A program made the translations under genes and the position numbers. From NCBI GenBank assembly GCA_039105265.1, contig JAPFFF010000018.1:620001-684000 (forward strand): a stretch of 64,000 nt of DNA, in the 5' to 3' direction. This document shows positions 56,234 to 64,000 of the stretch, piece after piece. The notes below the pieces were generated by a model, which did not search any database, was not told where the DNA came from, and saw nothing but the letters and a program-made list of their open reading frames with translations. This DNA comes from Tritrichomonas musculus. Lineage: Eukaryota; Parabasalia; Tritrichomonadida; Tritrichomonadidae. Every line of letters begins with the position of its first letter. Position 1 is the stretch's first letter.

Positions 56234-59200
56234 ATGATTTCAACATCTCAAGAACAGCCTTCAGAAAAACAGCAGTCTCATATATCCCAGCAACAGCAAA
56301 TAGCGCAACAAACTGCTGCACAACAACAGCAGCCATTAGCACATGAGCAAATAACACAGCAAGTTAACGCAACAGAGCAGTTACAACCTTTGGTAAGTCA
56401 AAATCAAGCATTAATTGCGCAACAGCAGTCTCAGGCTGAATTGGATCGAATGTCATCAATAGTGAACCAAATTCCAATTACAGAGCAACAACCACCACCA
56501 ATTCAGCAATCTCAAATAATACGGCAGCCTCCTAAAGCAGAAGAACACAACCAAATAGTGCAGGAACAGCTCCAAATATCACAAGAACAAAATTCAATTC
56601 CGCAAGAGCAGCCTCCAGTTATTCAACCTTCTACAATAGCGCAAGAACAAATTCCAATTACTCAGCCGGTAATAATGGAGCAGGAGTTACGGCAAATAGC
56701 TCAATTACAACATCCTACTTTACAAGAGCAACAACAAGCCCCACCAGAATATCAGCCAACAGAAAAACTTCAGCAGTTGCCAGTACTAGAACATCAGCCA
56801 ATATTACCAGAAAACAAACCAATAGTTCAAGAACAACAACCAATAGTTCAAGAACAGCAACCAATAGTTCAAGAACAACAACCAATAGTACAAGAACAAC
56901 AACCAATAGTACAAGAACAACAACCAATAGTACAAGAACAACAACCAATAGTACAAGAACAACAACCAACAGTACAAGAACCACAAGAACAACAACCAAT
57001 AGTACAAGAACAACAACCAATAGTACAAGAACAACAACCAATAGTACAAGAACAACAACCAACAGTACAAGAACCACAAGAGCAGCAACCAATAGTTCAA
57101 GAGCAGCCAATGACTCAAGAACAACAGCCAATGGTTCAAGAACAGCAATTACCTGTACAAGAACAGCATCCAACACCCCAAGAGCAGTTTCTGGCATCGC
57201 AAGTACAACAACCAATTGCTCAAGAGCAAATAACTAAGCAGCAACCAATTGTGCAAGAGCAACAAACAACTATGCAGCAGCAACCTCCAGCAGTACAAGA
57301 GCAACGCCCAGTTGCGCAGCAGCAGCATTTAATTACACCAGATCAGCCTCAGATAGCGCATGATCAAACATTATCAGCACAACAGCAATCAATCACCCAG
57401 CAACAGCCTACAGTAATAAACCATCAGCTTACAAATGCACCCGAACAACTACAAATCGCCCAACAGCAACAGCCAACACCCCAGCAGCAGCCTCCCGTTG
57501 CTCATCAGCAATCATCAGTATCTCAAATGCAATCAATTTCGCAACAACAGCCACAAATAATGCATCATCAATCTTTATCCCATCGGGAACAGCCTCTTGC
57601 GACACCACAGCAACCTCCGATATCGCAGCAGCAAATTCCAATATCATCGCAGCAGCCGCCAATCAATCAGCAGGCGCCAATAATGCAACATCAAGCAATT
57701 ATGCAGCAACAACCTTCATCTGCCCACCAACATCCAATATCTCAACAACCACAAATGGCTCAACAAACTCCAATGGCGCAGCAGCCTGCAATGAATCAAC
57801 AATTAATTGCCCAACAACAGCAAATGGTTCAGCAGCCTCCAATTATCCAGCAGCAACTAATTGGCCAACAGCAACCACCAATTATGCAACAGCAACATCC
57901 GATTACTCAACAGCAAATGGCACAACAGCTTCATCAAGCATGTATTTCACCAATGCAGCAAATGCCTCTCCAAACAATGCAGCCAATGCATCCAATGCAC
58001 CAAATGCAATCATATCAAATGCAGCCACTTCATCCTCAGCACATTCATCAAATTAAGCAAATGCAAGCAATTCAACAGATTCAGCCACTTCAGCAGATCC
58101 AGTCCCCTCCTCAGCAGCAGCAACAGATCCATCAGATGCAGCAAATTCAGCAGATGCAACAGATGCCGCCACTTCAGCCGCAGCAACAACAGCAACAGCA
58201 TGTTCAAAACATGCAGCAAATGCAGCACCTCCAACAAATGAATCAAATGAACCAAATTAATCAAATGAATCAGATCAACCAAATCAACCAAATGAATCAA
58301 TATAACCAAATGGCGCAGATGTCTCAAGTGTCGCAAATGAGCCAAATGAATCAAATTTCTCAAAAGAGTTCAAAATCAAATTTAAATCAAGCTAACCAAT
58401 TTAATCAAATGAATCAAATGGGGCAAATAAATCAAATCGATTCTCAATCAAACTTTAAACTTCAACAAAAACCAAATATTACACCAACTGCGCCCTATCC
58501 TGCTCTTCCTTCAAGTCACCAAGTTCAAGAAGCTCTCAGAGATGTTGAGGACCAATTAGAAGCTCAAAAAGCTGAGCTGGTTCATTTAGAGCATGTTCAA
58601 AAAAGAGGAATAATAAAATTAGCAGATTATCGAAACAGATCTCCAGATCTCCGCGTTCAATACTACAAAGGTTTCATCGTACCACATGAAATGGTTGATA
58701 CAGTCAAGAAACAAAGTCATGGGCGTGCTGCAAAATCGCAATCGATGTATATTTTATCAACTGAGCAAAATGGAGTCACTTTTTCCAATTTAACTGATCT
58801 TCCTTATTTGCAAGACCAAATAACACGAAGTGAAGATATTGCCAAGCCAATGATGCAAGCACTTAAAAACTGGAAGATGTTTGCCCTTGAAAAAGCCAGA
58901 TCGTTAGCACGACAATATGTAGAAAGACATTCTTTATGGGAAAAATCTAATGGTCCATTAAACGACTATAATCATGAATCCAGAAAGATTATTGATCTTT
59001 GGCCAAATGAATTTAAAAATACGGTCTTAAAAAGTACAATGCCTGAAAGCACTCTTCTTCATTTATGTGCAAATGATGAGCCGATGTATCTTGACGAAAT
59101 GGAAAAGCATCAATATGTCTTTTATGATATGAATAGATTCGTAACAGATCCTGTTGCCGAGCATTTGGCTTACAAAAATAGGCTGGTTTGGACTGATGCT

Positions 59201-59407
59201 GAAATTAAAATATTTCTTGAACGTTATACTCAGCATCCAAGAGAATTTAAGCGAATTGCAGCTTCACTTCCTTCTAAAAGTGTGAAAGATGTTATTGAAT
59301 TCTATGATATTCATAGAATTGACTTAAATCTGAAAGATATCGAAGTTGCTTCTAGGAAGAAAGGTCAAAGAAAGAAAATGGTTTCTGAAGGTAGCGTTAG
59401 AAAGTGA
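56234..59407 (+). CDS. NCoR/SMRT/Snt1-like corepressor with SANT domain
   Basis: The protein has 1057 residues. Residues 1-740 are extremely Gln/Pro/Met-rich with seven-residue repeats. The conserved part is C-terminal: a coiled-coil stretch near 755-785 (VEDQLEAQKAELVHLEHVQ), a helical region with PMYLDEMEKHQYVFYDMNRF, and a SANT domain at about 975-1035 (LVWTDAEIKIFLERYTQHPR; then FKRIAASLPSKSVKDVIEFY). The order 'short acidic lead, NG/RFV-x-DP, SANT' is that of NCoR/SMRT and yeast Snt1, which tether a class I histone deacetylase. This is a nuclear role by inference. The ATG at 56234 is the first in frame. Confidence 0.82.
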   Translation: MISTSQEQPSEKQQSHISQQQQIAQQTAAQQQQPLAHEQITQQVNATEQLQPLVSQNQALIAQQQSQAELDRMSSIVNQIPITEQQPPPIQQSQIIRQPPKAEEHNQIVQEQLQISQEQNSIPQEQPPVIQPSTIAQEQIPITQPVIMEQELRQIAQLQHPTLQEQQQAPPEYQPTEKLQQLPVLEHQPILPENKPIVQEQQPIVQEQQPIVQEQQPIVQEQQPIVQEQQPIVQEQQPIVQEQQPTVQEPQEQQPIVQEQQPIVQEQQPIVQEQQPTVQEPQEQQPIVQEQPMTQEQQPMVQEQQLPVQEQHPTPQEQFLASQVQQPIAQEQITKQQPIVQEQQTTMQQQPPAVQEQRPVAQQQHLITPDQPQIAHDQTLSAQQQSITQQQPTVINHQLTNAPEQLQIAQQQQPTPQQQPPVAHQQSSVSQMQSISQQQPQIMHHQSLSHREQPLATPQQPPISQQQIPISSQQPPINQQAPIMQHQAIMQQQPSSAHQHPISQQPQMAQQTPMAQQPAMNQQLIAQQQQMVQQPPIIQQQLIGQQQPPIMQQQHPITQQQMAQQLHQACISPMQQMPLQTMQPMHPMHQMQSYQMQPLHPQHIHQIKQMQAIQQIQPLQQIQSPPQQQQQIHQMQQIQQMQQMPPLQPQQQQQQHVQNMQQMQHLQQMNQMNQINQMNQINQINQMNQYNQMAQMSQVSQMSQMNQISQKSSKSNLNQANQFNQMNQMGQINQIDSQSNFKLQQKPNITPTAPYPALPSSHQVQEALRDVEDQLEAQKAELVHLEHVQKRGIIKLADYRNRSPDLRVQYYKGFIVPHEMVDTVKKQSHGRAAKSQSMYILSTEQNGVTFSNLTDLPYLQDQITRSEDIAKPMMQALKNWKMFALEKARSLARQYVERHSLWEKSNGPLNDYNHESRKIIDLWPNEFKNTVLKSTMPESTLLHLCANDEPMYLDEMEKHQYVFYDMNRFVTDPVAEHLAYKNRLVWTDAEIKIFLERYTQHPREFKRIAASLPSKSVKDVIEFYDIHRIDLNLKDIEVASRKKGQRKKMVSEGSVRK
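56815..57180 (+). repeat. 21-base coding repeat (Q-P-I-V-Q-E-Q)
   Basis: About 16 copies of a 21-base unit such as caaccaatagtacaagaacaa. Two blocks carry an inserted 'EPQEQQPIV' variant, showing a larger duplicated unit. The minus strand of this tract is open by chance. Confidence 0.85.
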
Positions 59408-60104
59408 CTTTTTATGTATTATTTTTATGTATTTTTTTTTATTTGTTATTTTTATTATTAGTTAATTAAAAATTTATTATGTTATTAAATATTTGGTTTT
59501 GGTCTTCTCAATAGCAAATGGAATTTTTCGATTCTCAATGATGATTGTAAAAATTTTTTAAAAAAGAAAAAATCTTGATTTTAAAATGAGAATATGCAGT
59601 TTATTGATCATTGGAAAGTGTTTCTCTTATGTTTTGAGCCTTTTTCATTTTTATTTTTATATATTTGGATAATTACCAATTTAAAAAATATAAATATTAT
59701 ACTAAATAATGATTTTCTTTTTCATCAAATTGTTTATATGTAGAAGTAAAATCAGTTTATATATATAATTATTGTTTCGTAAAAATGTCAGGCAAAAAAT
59801 ATACAATGTAATTAAGTCTATCAAGTCCTGTTAATAAAACAAAAAAAAAAAAAAAAAGTTAATTGATGAATTAAAAACAATATTTATATAATTTTCTAAC
59901 ACCACGCAGTAACTATATTATAAAACAATTTTGATTATTTAAAATCCTAGGCAATATAAAAAAGCTTCTTAGATATAAAATACTAAAAACCTTTGCAGTG
60001 AAATCTCCTTTATAATAATTATTATATTCAAAAATATATTTCAAACAATTTGAATAATGATAATTAATTATAAGCAATTCATTTAACTATTGATAATAAT
60101 CTGA
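59408..60104. other. intergenic between convergent genes
   Basis: About 700 AT-rich bases with a poly-A run at 59840-59858. No gene is seen. Confidence 0.6.
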
Positions 60105-61478
60105 TCAAATATTTGATGAGAAATCGCTTGATAAATGGCCTAGGTCAAAAGATGAAGAGATTGTTTTATTTAAATGAGTTTTTCGTGTTGATGCTTTTGA
60201 AATTCTTTTTGTCTTTTTATTTTTATCATCATCATTACTAGTATTATTATCATCATTGAGTTTATTTTTATTATTCCTAGTGTTTTGCTCTTTCTGTTGA
60301 TTTTTTATTATTTCACTTCTCTTGTTTTGATTCAGTCTTTCATCCAATTTGCTGTTAAATCTGCCAGAAGTCTGACTAGATAATTCTGATTGAAACTGAG
60401 ATATGTTGTTTTCATTTCGGATGTTTGATATCGTACTATTTTCAAAATCGCTTGTAAGTTGTCCAAGATCTTCATTTTTAATTACTTTTGGATGATTTTT
60501 CATAGTTCTTTTCCTTTGTGAAATGTTTGTATTTAAATTTCGTGTTTTCCTTTTTGTTTCATTTCTTCTGTTTGATCTCCAACTAATATCATTAGAATTG
60601 AAATCATTTTTTGATTGATCATGATTATGAATTCCATTTATTTTGTTATATGTTGCACTGTCATCAAAATCACTATTGAGTTGTTCTATATCTTCATTAT
60701 TTGTGATAAAGCTTCGGTTTGTAGATGTATTTATTATTGTGCTATTTGATTTGTTTTTATCTTCTTTTCGTTTGATTGATGATGTGCTGATATCAAAATC
60801 ACTTGTAAGTTGACCCAATGCTTTATTAGAAAGATTGAATTCATTTTGCGTATTTTGACTTTGATTATATATCTGTGCTTGATTTACTTTTTTATCTTTT
60901 AAAGCAGACGAAGCACTGAAATCAAAATCGCTAGTAAGTTGTCCAAGCTTTATATCAGATAAATTTGAATTATTTAGATTCCTTTCTTTTTGTCTTTTTT
61001 CAAATATACGAGGAATTCGTAATACTTGAATGGGACTGTGTGATCCATCTTCTTTATCAAAATTCGGTGTGTTTAAAGATTCGCGAACTTCATTGTTTGG
61101 CTTATTTACATCTTTAGTGATATTGTTATTAATATTAGTTATTTTGTTGTCGTTGAAATTATTTATAGCATTGCCATTATTATTATCTCTATTTTTATTG
61201 ATTTTCTTCTTATTTCTTTTTCTCGTTTGAAATTTACTACCATTTATCATTGATGAAATGTTAAAATCTTTTTTATTAACTTTCTTTGAAGGAGACTCAA
61301 TTATTAAAGAATTAACATTTCGATTGTTACTAGTATTTAAAAAAGTGCTAATATTTGCATTATTCTCAGAAGAATAATCTTCTTCTGAACTTGCGAAATT
61401 GTGTTTAAATGTCATCGTAGATCCTTTTTTGGATATAGCACTATTCATTTCAAATTCACTTGTTAATGCACCAAGAGA
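60105..61478 (-). repeat. six dispersed copies of a short coding motif (LGxLTSDFD)
   Basis: On the plus strand the copies lie at about 60108-60147 (C-terminus), 60438-60471, 60661-60692, 60791-60822, 60918-60950 and 61447-61476. Sequence between them is low complexity and not conserved, so the motif itself is retained against a drifting background. Confidence 0.7.
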
Positions 61479-62879
61479 ACCTTTGCTTGATATATTAGAT
61501 TTGTTTGCTTTTTTCTTCATTCTTCTTCTTTGTGATGATGATGAACGCTTACCTTTCTGTTGGTTTAAACGAATGCTTTTATCAAAATCGCTATTTAAAT
61601 TAATATGAACATTTTTATTTACTGATTTGTTTGCTTGTTTAGATGATGAATTTTGTTTTTTATCATTTTTCAGAATTGATTTTGATTGTTTGTTATTTTT
61701 ATTTGATTCTTCTTTTTCAGATTTTGGAATCCAATTCTTTATTTGAGCCAAATTATTCACAGATGATTGATCACAAAAATCAATACAAATGTCAGTACTT
61801 TGGTTTACATTAAGTGCTGAAGGAGATTTTAATGATTCAGTCATTGAAAAATCGAATAGGTTGCTTAAATCGTCTTCTTCTATTTTCTTTATCCTGGCTG
61901 GAGCTTCTTTCTCCATAAAGTCTGTTTTTCTAGATTTTTTAGTATGGTGACGTTTTTTGGATCTTCTCTTGATGTTTATTTTTTCTTCTTCTTGTTCGTA
62001 GTCATACTCATCTAATTGTAATGTAATTTGTTTTTTTGGATGTCTGTGATTGTCTTCTTTTTTAGAGTTAATAACTTTTTTATTTGATTTGTTTTCATTT
62101 GATATATTTTCTCGATTTTTTATTCTTGATTTATGTGTAGCATTGTGATGTTTAACAATTTTCCTTTTCTCTTCTTCTTCAAGACTAATGATTGAATTAG
62201 CACTTTGGATATTATCGTTTTTATCAAGAGCTGGTTGGTTTAAAGATGGAGTACTTTGATTTGTAGAATTTTTATTTTGTAAATGATCAGAGTCGCTTGA
62301 AAAATCTGATTGAAAATTCTGGAAAGATTGGCATGAACTACTTTGAAGAAATTCTTCTGTTAATATTGGTTCTAAAAAAGGATTTGAGACGTCCAAATTT
62401 AAAATTGGCTGAGATAAAGGTTTAGATTTTCTTTCTTTGACTAGTTCAGGTAGTTTATTTTGGCTTGATTGTGATAATAAAGCAATACGATCAAGAAATT
62501 CTTGAGTTGATAAAAAAACTTTTGATTTATTTAAGAAAAATATTACATGATAGCATGCTACTGGATCTATATGAATGACCCCAAATGAATATGTTTTATA
62601 TGTGCACTTAATATATTGATTATTTGGTATTGGATTATTAGTTAAAGAAATTATGCAAATAGAAAAATCGATTTTGTTCCATACATGTTGAGCTGTTTCC
62701 AGATTTTCTGTCGAAATTATCAGATATTTCAGATTTTTTAGTGATCTAATAATTGATTGATCAATTTTTTCTGTCTCATGTTTTATTTTATCATGTAATA
62801 ATTCATCAAAAAAATCGTTTTGATTTTCAAATACAAAAGATTCGAAACTTTGGCTATTTGAAGAAGCTTTCCCACCCAT
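60105..62879 (-). CDS. protein with N-myristoylation site and repeated LGxLTSDFD motif, unknown
   Basis: The protein has 924 residues. It starts MGGKASSN, a good N-myristoylation context (Gly2, Ser6). Residues about 20-150 form a small folded region with Leu/Ile-rich strands (KYLIISTENLETAQHVW; ISLTNNPIP) and no recognised family. The remaining 770 residues are Asn/Lys/Ser-rich and presumably disordered. They contain six copies of a motif [DKA][LI][GE][QAH]L[TSN]S[DE]F[DES]: LGALTSEFE, LGQLTSDFD (two), IEQLNSDFD, LGQLTSDFE and the C-terminal LGHLSSDFS. An acidic S/T-SDF core with flanking Leu/Gly suggests a short linear binding motif. Membrane-tethered scaffold is a guess. The start has an M3-like promoter motif. 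Confidence 0.7.
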   Translation of the reverse strand: MGGKASSNSQSFESFVFENQNDFFDELLHDKIKHETEKIDQSIIRSLKNLKYLIISTENLETAQHVWNKIDFSICIISLTNNPIPNNQYIKCTYKTYSFGVIHIDPVACYHVIFFLNKSKVFLSTQEFLDRIALLSQSSQNKLPELVKERKSKPLSQPILNLDVSNPFLEPILTEEFLQSSSCQSFQNFQSDFSSDSDHLQNKNSTNQSTPSLNQPALDKNDNIQSANSIISLEEEEKRKIVKHHNATHKSRIKNRENISNENKSNKKVINSKKEDNHRHPKKQITLQLDEYDYEQEEEKINIKRRSKKRHHTKKSRKTDFMEKEAPARIKKIEEDDLSNLFDFSMTESLKSPSALNVNQSTDICIDFCDQSSVNNLAQIKNWIPKSEKEESNKNNKQSKSILKNDKKQNSSSKQANKSVNKNVHINLNSDFDKSIRLNQQKGKRSSSSQRRRMKKKANKSNISSKGSLGALTSEFEMNSAISKKGSTMTFKHNFASSEEDYSSENNANISTFLNTSNNRNVNSLIIESPSKKVNKKDFNISSMINGSKFQTRKRNKKKINKNRDNNNGNAINNFNDNKITNINNNITKDVNKPNNEVRESLNTPNFDKEDGSHSPIQVLRIPRIFEKRQKERNLNNSNLSDIKLGQLTSDFDFSASSALKDKKVNQAQIYNQSQNTQNEFNLSNKALGQLTSDFDISTSSIKRKEDKNKSNSTIINTSTNRSFITNNEDIEQLNSDFDDSATYNKINGIHNHDQSKNDFNSNDISWRSNRRNETKRKTRNLNTNISQRKRTMKNHPKVIKNEDLGQLTSDFENSTISNIRNENNISQFQSELSSQTSGRFNSKLDERLNQNKRSEIIKNQQKEQNTRNNKNKLNDDNNTSNDDDKNKKTKRISKASTRKTHLNKTISSSFDLGHLSSDFSSNI

Positions 62880-63484
62880 TCCAACCGTCCGTTAAGCCTC
62901 AATTATTTATTAAACGTGTTTTTAATTGAAATCTATATTGAAATGATTTTTTATAAGTTTACAAAAATCTTCATCAAATATCAAAAGTTTCGAATCTTTT
63001 GTATCAAATTCTACTATTTATAGTTTAAAAAATTACTGCTGCTGCCTGAAAGAAACTTTGCATTTAGTGACTACTTTTATTTTACTTATTACACTTCAAG
63101 ACCAAATGTTTCGTGTGTAATATTGTGCTTTACAAAAAAATTGCAGTATGATCCAAATACAGGAATCTTTAAAAAAAAAAAAAAAAATAAGATTGAATAT
63201 AAAAAATGCAATGACTTAATTATTTTTTATATTAATAGGGTGTAAATGATAATATCAAAGCTATCCAGTACTTTGTTGTTTAAATAATTTGATAACCTTA
63301 TTAAATTGTTAATATTTAAATATTCTTCAAAAAATGATAGCGATAACATTTGGTGCACAAATTTTATTTATATCCCAAGAATAATGATGAGTTCAAAGTA
63401 TTTTGTATGTAATATTAAAGGATTCTTTATAAACAACTCCGCACAAAATAAATCATAACTAATATAATTTATAACCTTCATCTT
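62880..63484. other. intergenic between two minus-strand genes
   Basis: About 600 AT-rich bases with the M3-like motif at the left edge and a poly-A run near 63171-63187. No gene is seen. Confidence 0.55.
62882..62889 (-). promoter_or_regulatory. M3-like (Myb-type) promoter motif
   Basis: The minus strand reads GACGGTTG, fitting the M3 consensus (A/G/T)(A/G)C(G/C)G(T/C)T(T/A/G), 3 bases upstream of the ATG. It shares CTTAACGG-type flanking sequence with the eL15 promoter in opposite orientation. Confidence 0.4.
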
Positions 63485-64000
63485 CTAACACTTTTTGTAG
63501 AAACATGCATGTAAAATGACTTTATTCTTAGAAGGGAAAGGAATCTCAAATAATAGTAATTTGCCCGGTTCGTTTTTTTTAAGAAGTTCTTGATTTAATT
63601 CATTAACAATTTTTATTAAACTTTTTCCTGCTTTATATGTTCTTTTCTTTTGTATAGGTATAACAATCCAACCTAAAAGCCCTAAGCTTAAAAAAAATAA
63701 AATCAACCATAGCCAAATAGGTATGTATGCCATCTTTAAAACTCCATCTAATTTTCCAATTAATTCAATATATTGGTTCTTGTCGAAAAATGGTGTTAAA
63801 GAGTGAAATCGCTCTAATTCAACTCGAGGTCCAGAAAAAAGAGTAGGTCTTTTGTATTGTATCTCGATTTTTTTAACAAATACATAAGTATTGCCGTCAC
63901 TTGTTTTTATGTTTTGGTTATTTGCATAACTAACAACATTCATTTTGAATAATTTTGTATTTTTGAACTTTTTGAATAAAACATACAAAAGAAAAACGAT
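63485..64000 (-). CDS. 5'-partial membrane protein, unknown
   Basis: The frame is open to the window edge, and the first in-frame ATG inside is at 63943 (MNVVSYANNQ). Upstream of it is a hydrophobic FLLYVLF that could be the end of an N-terminal transmembrane helix, so the gene probably continues outside. A strand-rich domain of about 85 residues follows, then a clear transmembrane helix (IPIWLWLILFFLSLGLLGWIVI) and a lysine-rich, Cys-ending tail. A double-anchored topology like the protein at 5004-5822 is possible, but the sequences do not look alike. Family not recognised. Confidence 0.5.
   Translation of the reverse strand: MVFLLYVLFKKFKNTKLFKMNVVSYANNQNIKTSDGNTYVFVKKIEIQYKRPTLFSGPRVELERFHSLTPFFDKNQYIELIGKLDGVLKMAYIPIWLWLILFFLSLGLLGWIVIPIQKKRTYKAGKSLIKIVNELNQELLKKNEPGKLLLFEIPFPSKNKVILHACFYKKC

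Noticed and set aside
56715-57215. Minus-strand frames opposite the VQEQQPI repeat
   Set aside because: Repeat-driven open frames (LLVVVLV repeats) with no independent support.
1-64000. Spliceosomal introns with canonical trichomonad signals
   Set aside because: I looked for GTATGT followed by ACTAACACACAG on both strands and saw no convincing pair; all good genes read through in one frame except the 7265-11025 gene.

Overview
The window is a 64-kb, strongly AT-rich, gene-dense piece of a nuclear genome from a parabasalid protist, most likely a trichomonad close to Tritrichomonas or Trichomonas. The main evidence is a succinyl-CoA synthetase beta subunit that begins with a short Ser/Arg-rich hydrogenosomal presequence. 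Coding regions appear intron-free, 5' leaders are very short, several starts are preceded by trichomonad initiators (TCA-Y-W), and two starts carry a Myb-like M3 core-promoter motif. Ankyrin/DUF3447-type, Sel1 and degenerate-kinase proteins are also typical of the group. I saw no canonical trichomonad intron (GTATGT to ACTAACACACAG), rRNA, tRNA or CRISPR array.

Layout. 0-5 kb: IFT88 (+), an SMP-domain protein resembling Mdm12 (-) and an Arl5-like GTPase (+). 5-7 kb: a divergent pair of membrane proteins. 7-14 kb: a degenerate-kinase/ankyrin gene broken into two frames and a pseudokinase-Sel1 protein. 14-20 kb: SCS-beta, a bromodomain protein and a kinesin-8. 20-25.5 kb: a 1808-residue protein of unknown role with a coiled-coil tail. 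25.5-29.6 kb: a gene desert with decayed sequence, including a fossil Rep-like (rolling-circle) fragment. 29.6-38 kb: an AAAP amino-acid transporter, a kelch protein with a Pro-Gly-Gln repeat tail, a ubiquitin-like membrane protein and a bacterial-style O-methyltransferase. 38-40.5 kb: ribosomal proteins eL15 and eL38 and a small Cys/His protein. 40.8-45.4 kb: a CAMSAP/Patronin-type protein recognised by its C-terminal CKK domain. 46-51 kb: an LCAT-like lipase, a macrodomain protein and a Dbp8/DDX49-like RNA helicase. 51-54 kb: a KAR5/GEX1-like nuclear-fusion protein, a small helical protein and the SMC5/6 kleisin Nse4. 54-64 kb: a second ankyrin protein, an NCoR/SMRT/Snt1-like corepressor, a protein with a repeated LGxLTSDFD motif and a partial membrane protein.

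The genes are independent units on both strands, not operons. Themes are microtubules and flagella (IFT88, kinesin-8, CAMSAP), chromatin and genome maintenance (bromodomain protein, NCoR-like, Nse4, macrodomain), translation and ribosome assembly (eL15, eL38, DDX49) and hydrogenosome metabolism (SCS-beta, perhaps the SMP protein). The most notable candidates are the KAR5/GEX1-like protein, which would bear on a sexual cycle, the CKK-domain protein, the Mdm12-like protein, the repeated-motif protein at 60.1-62.9 kb and the Rep-like fossil. All homology calls come from reading motifs by eye; no database search was run.
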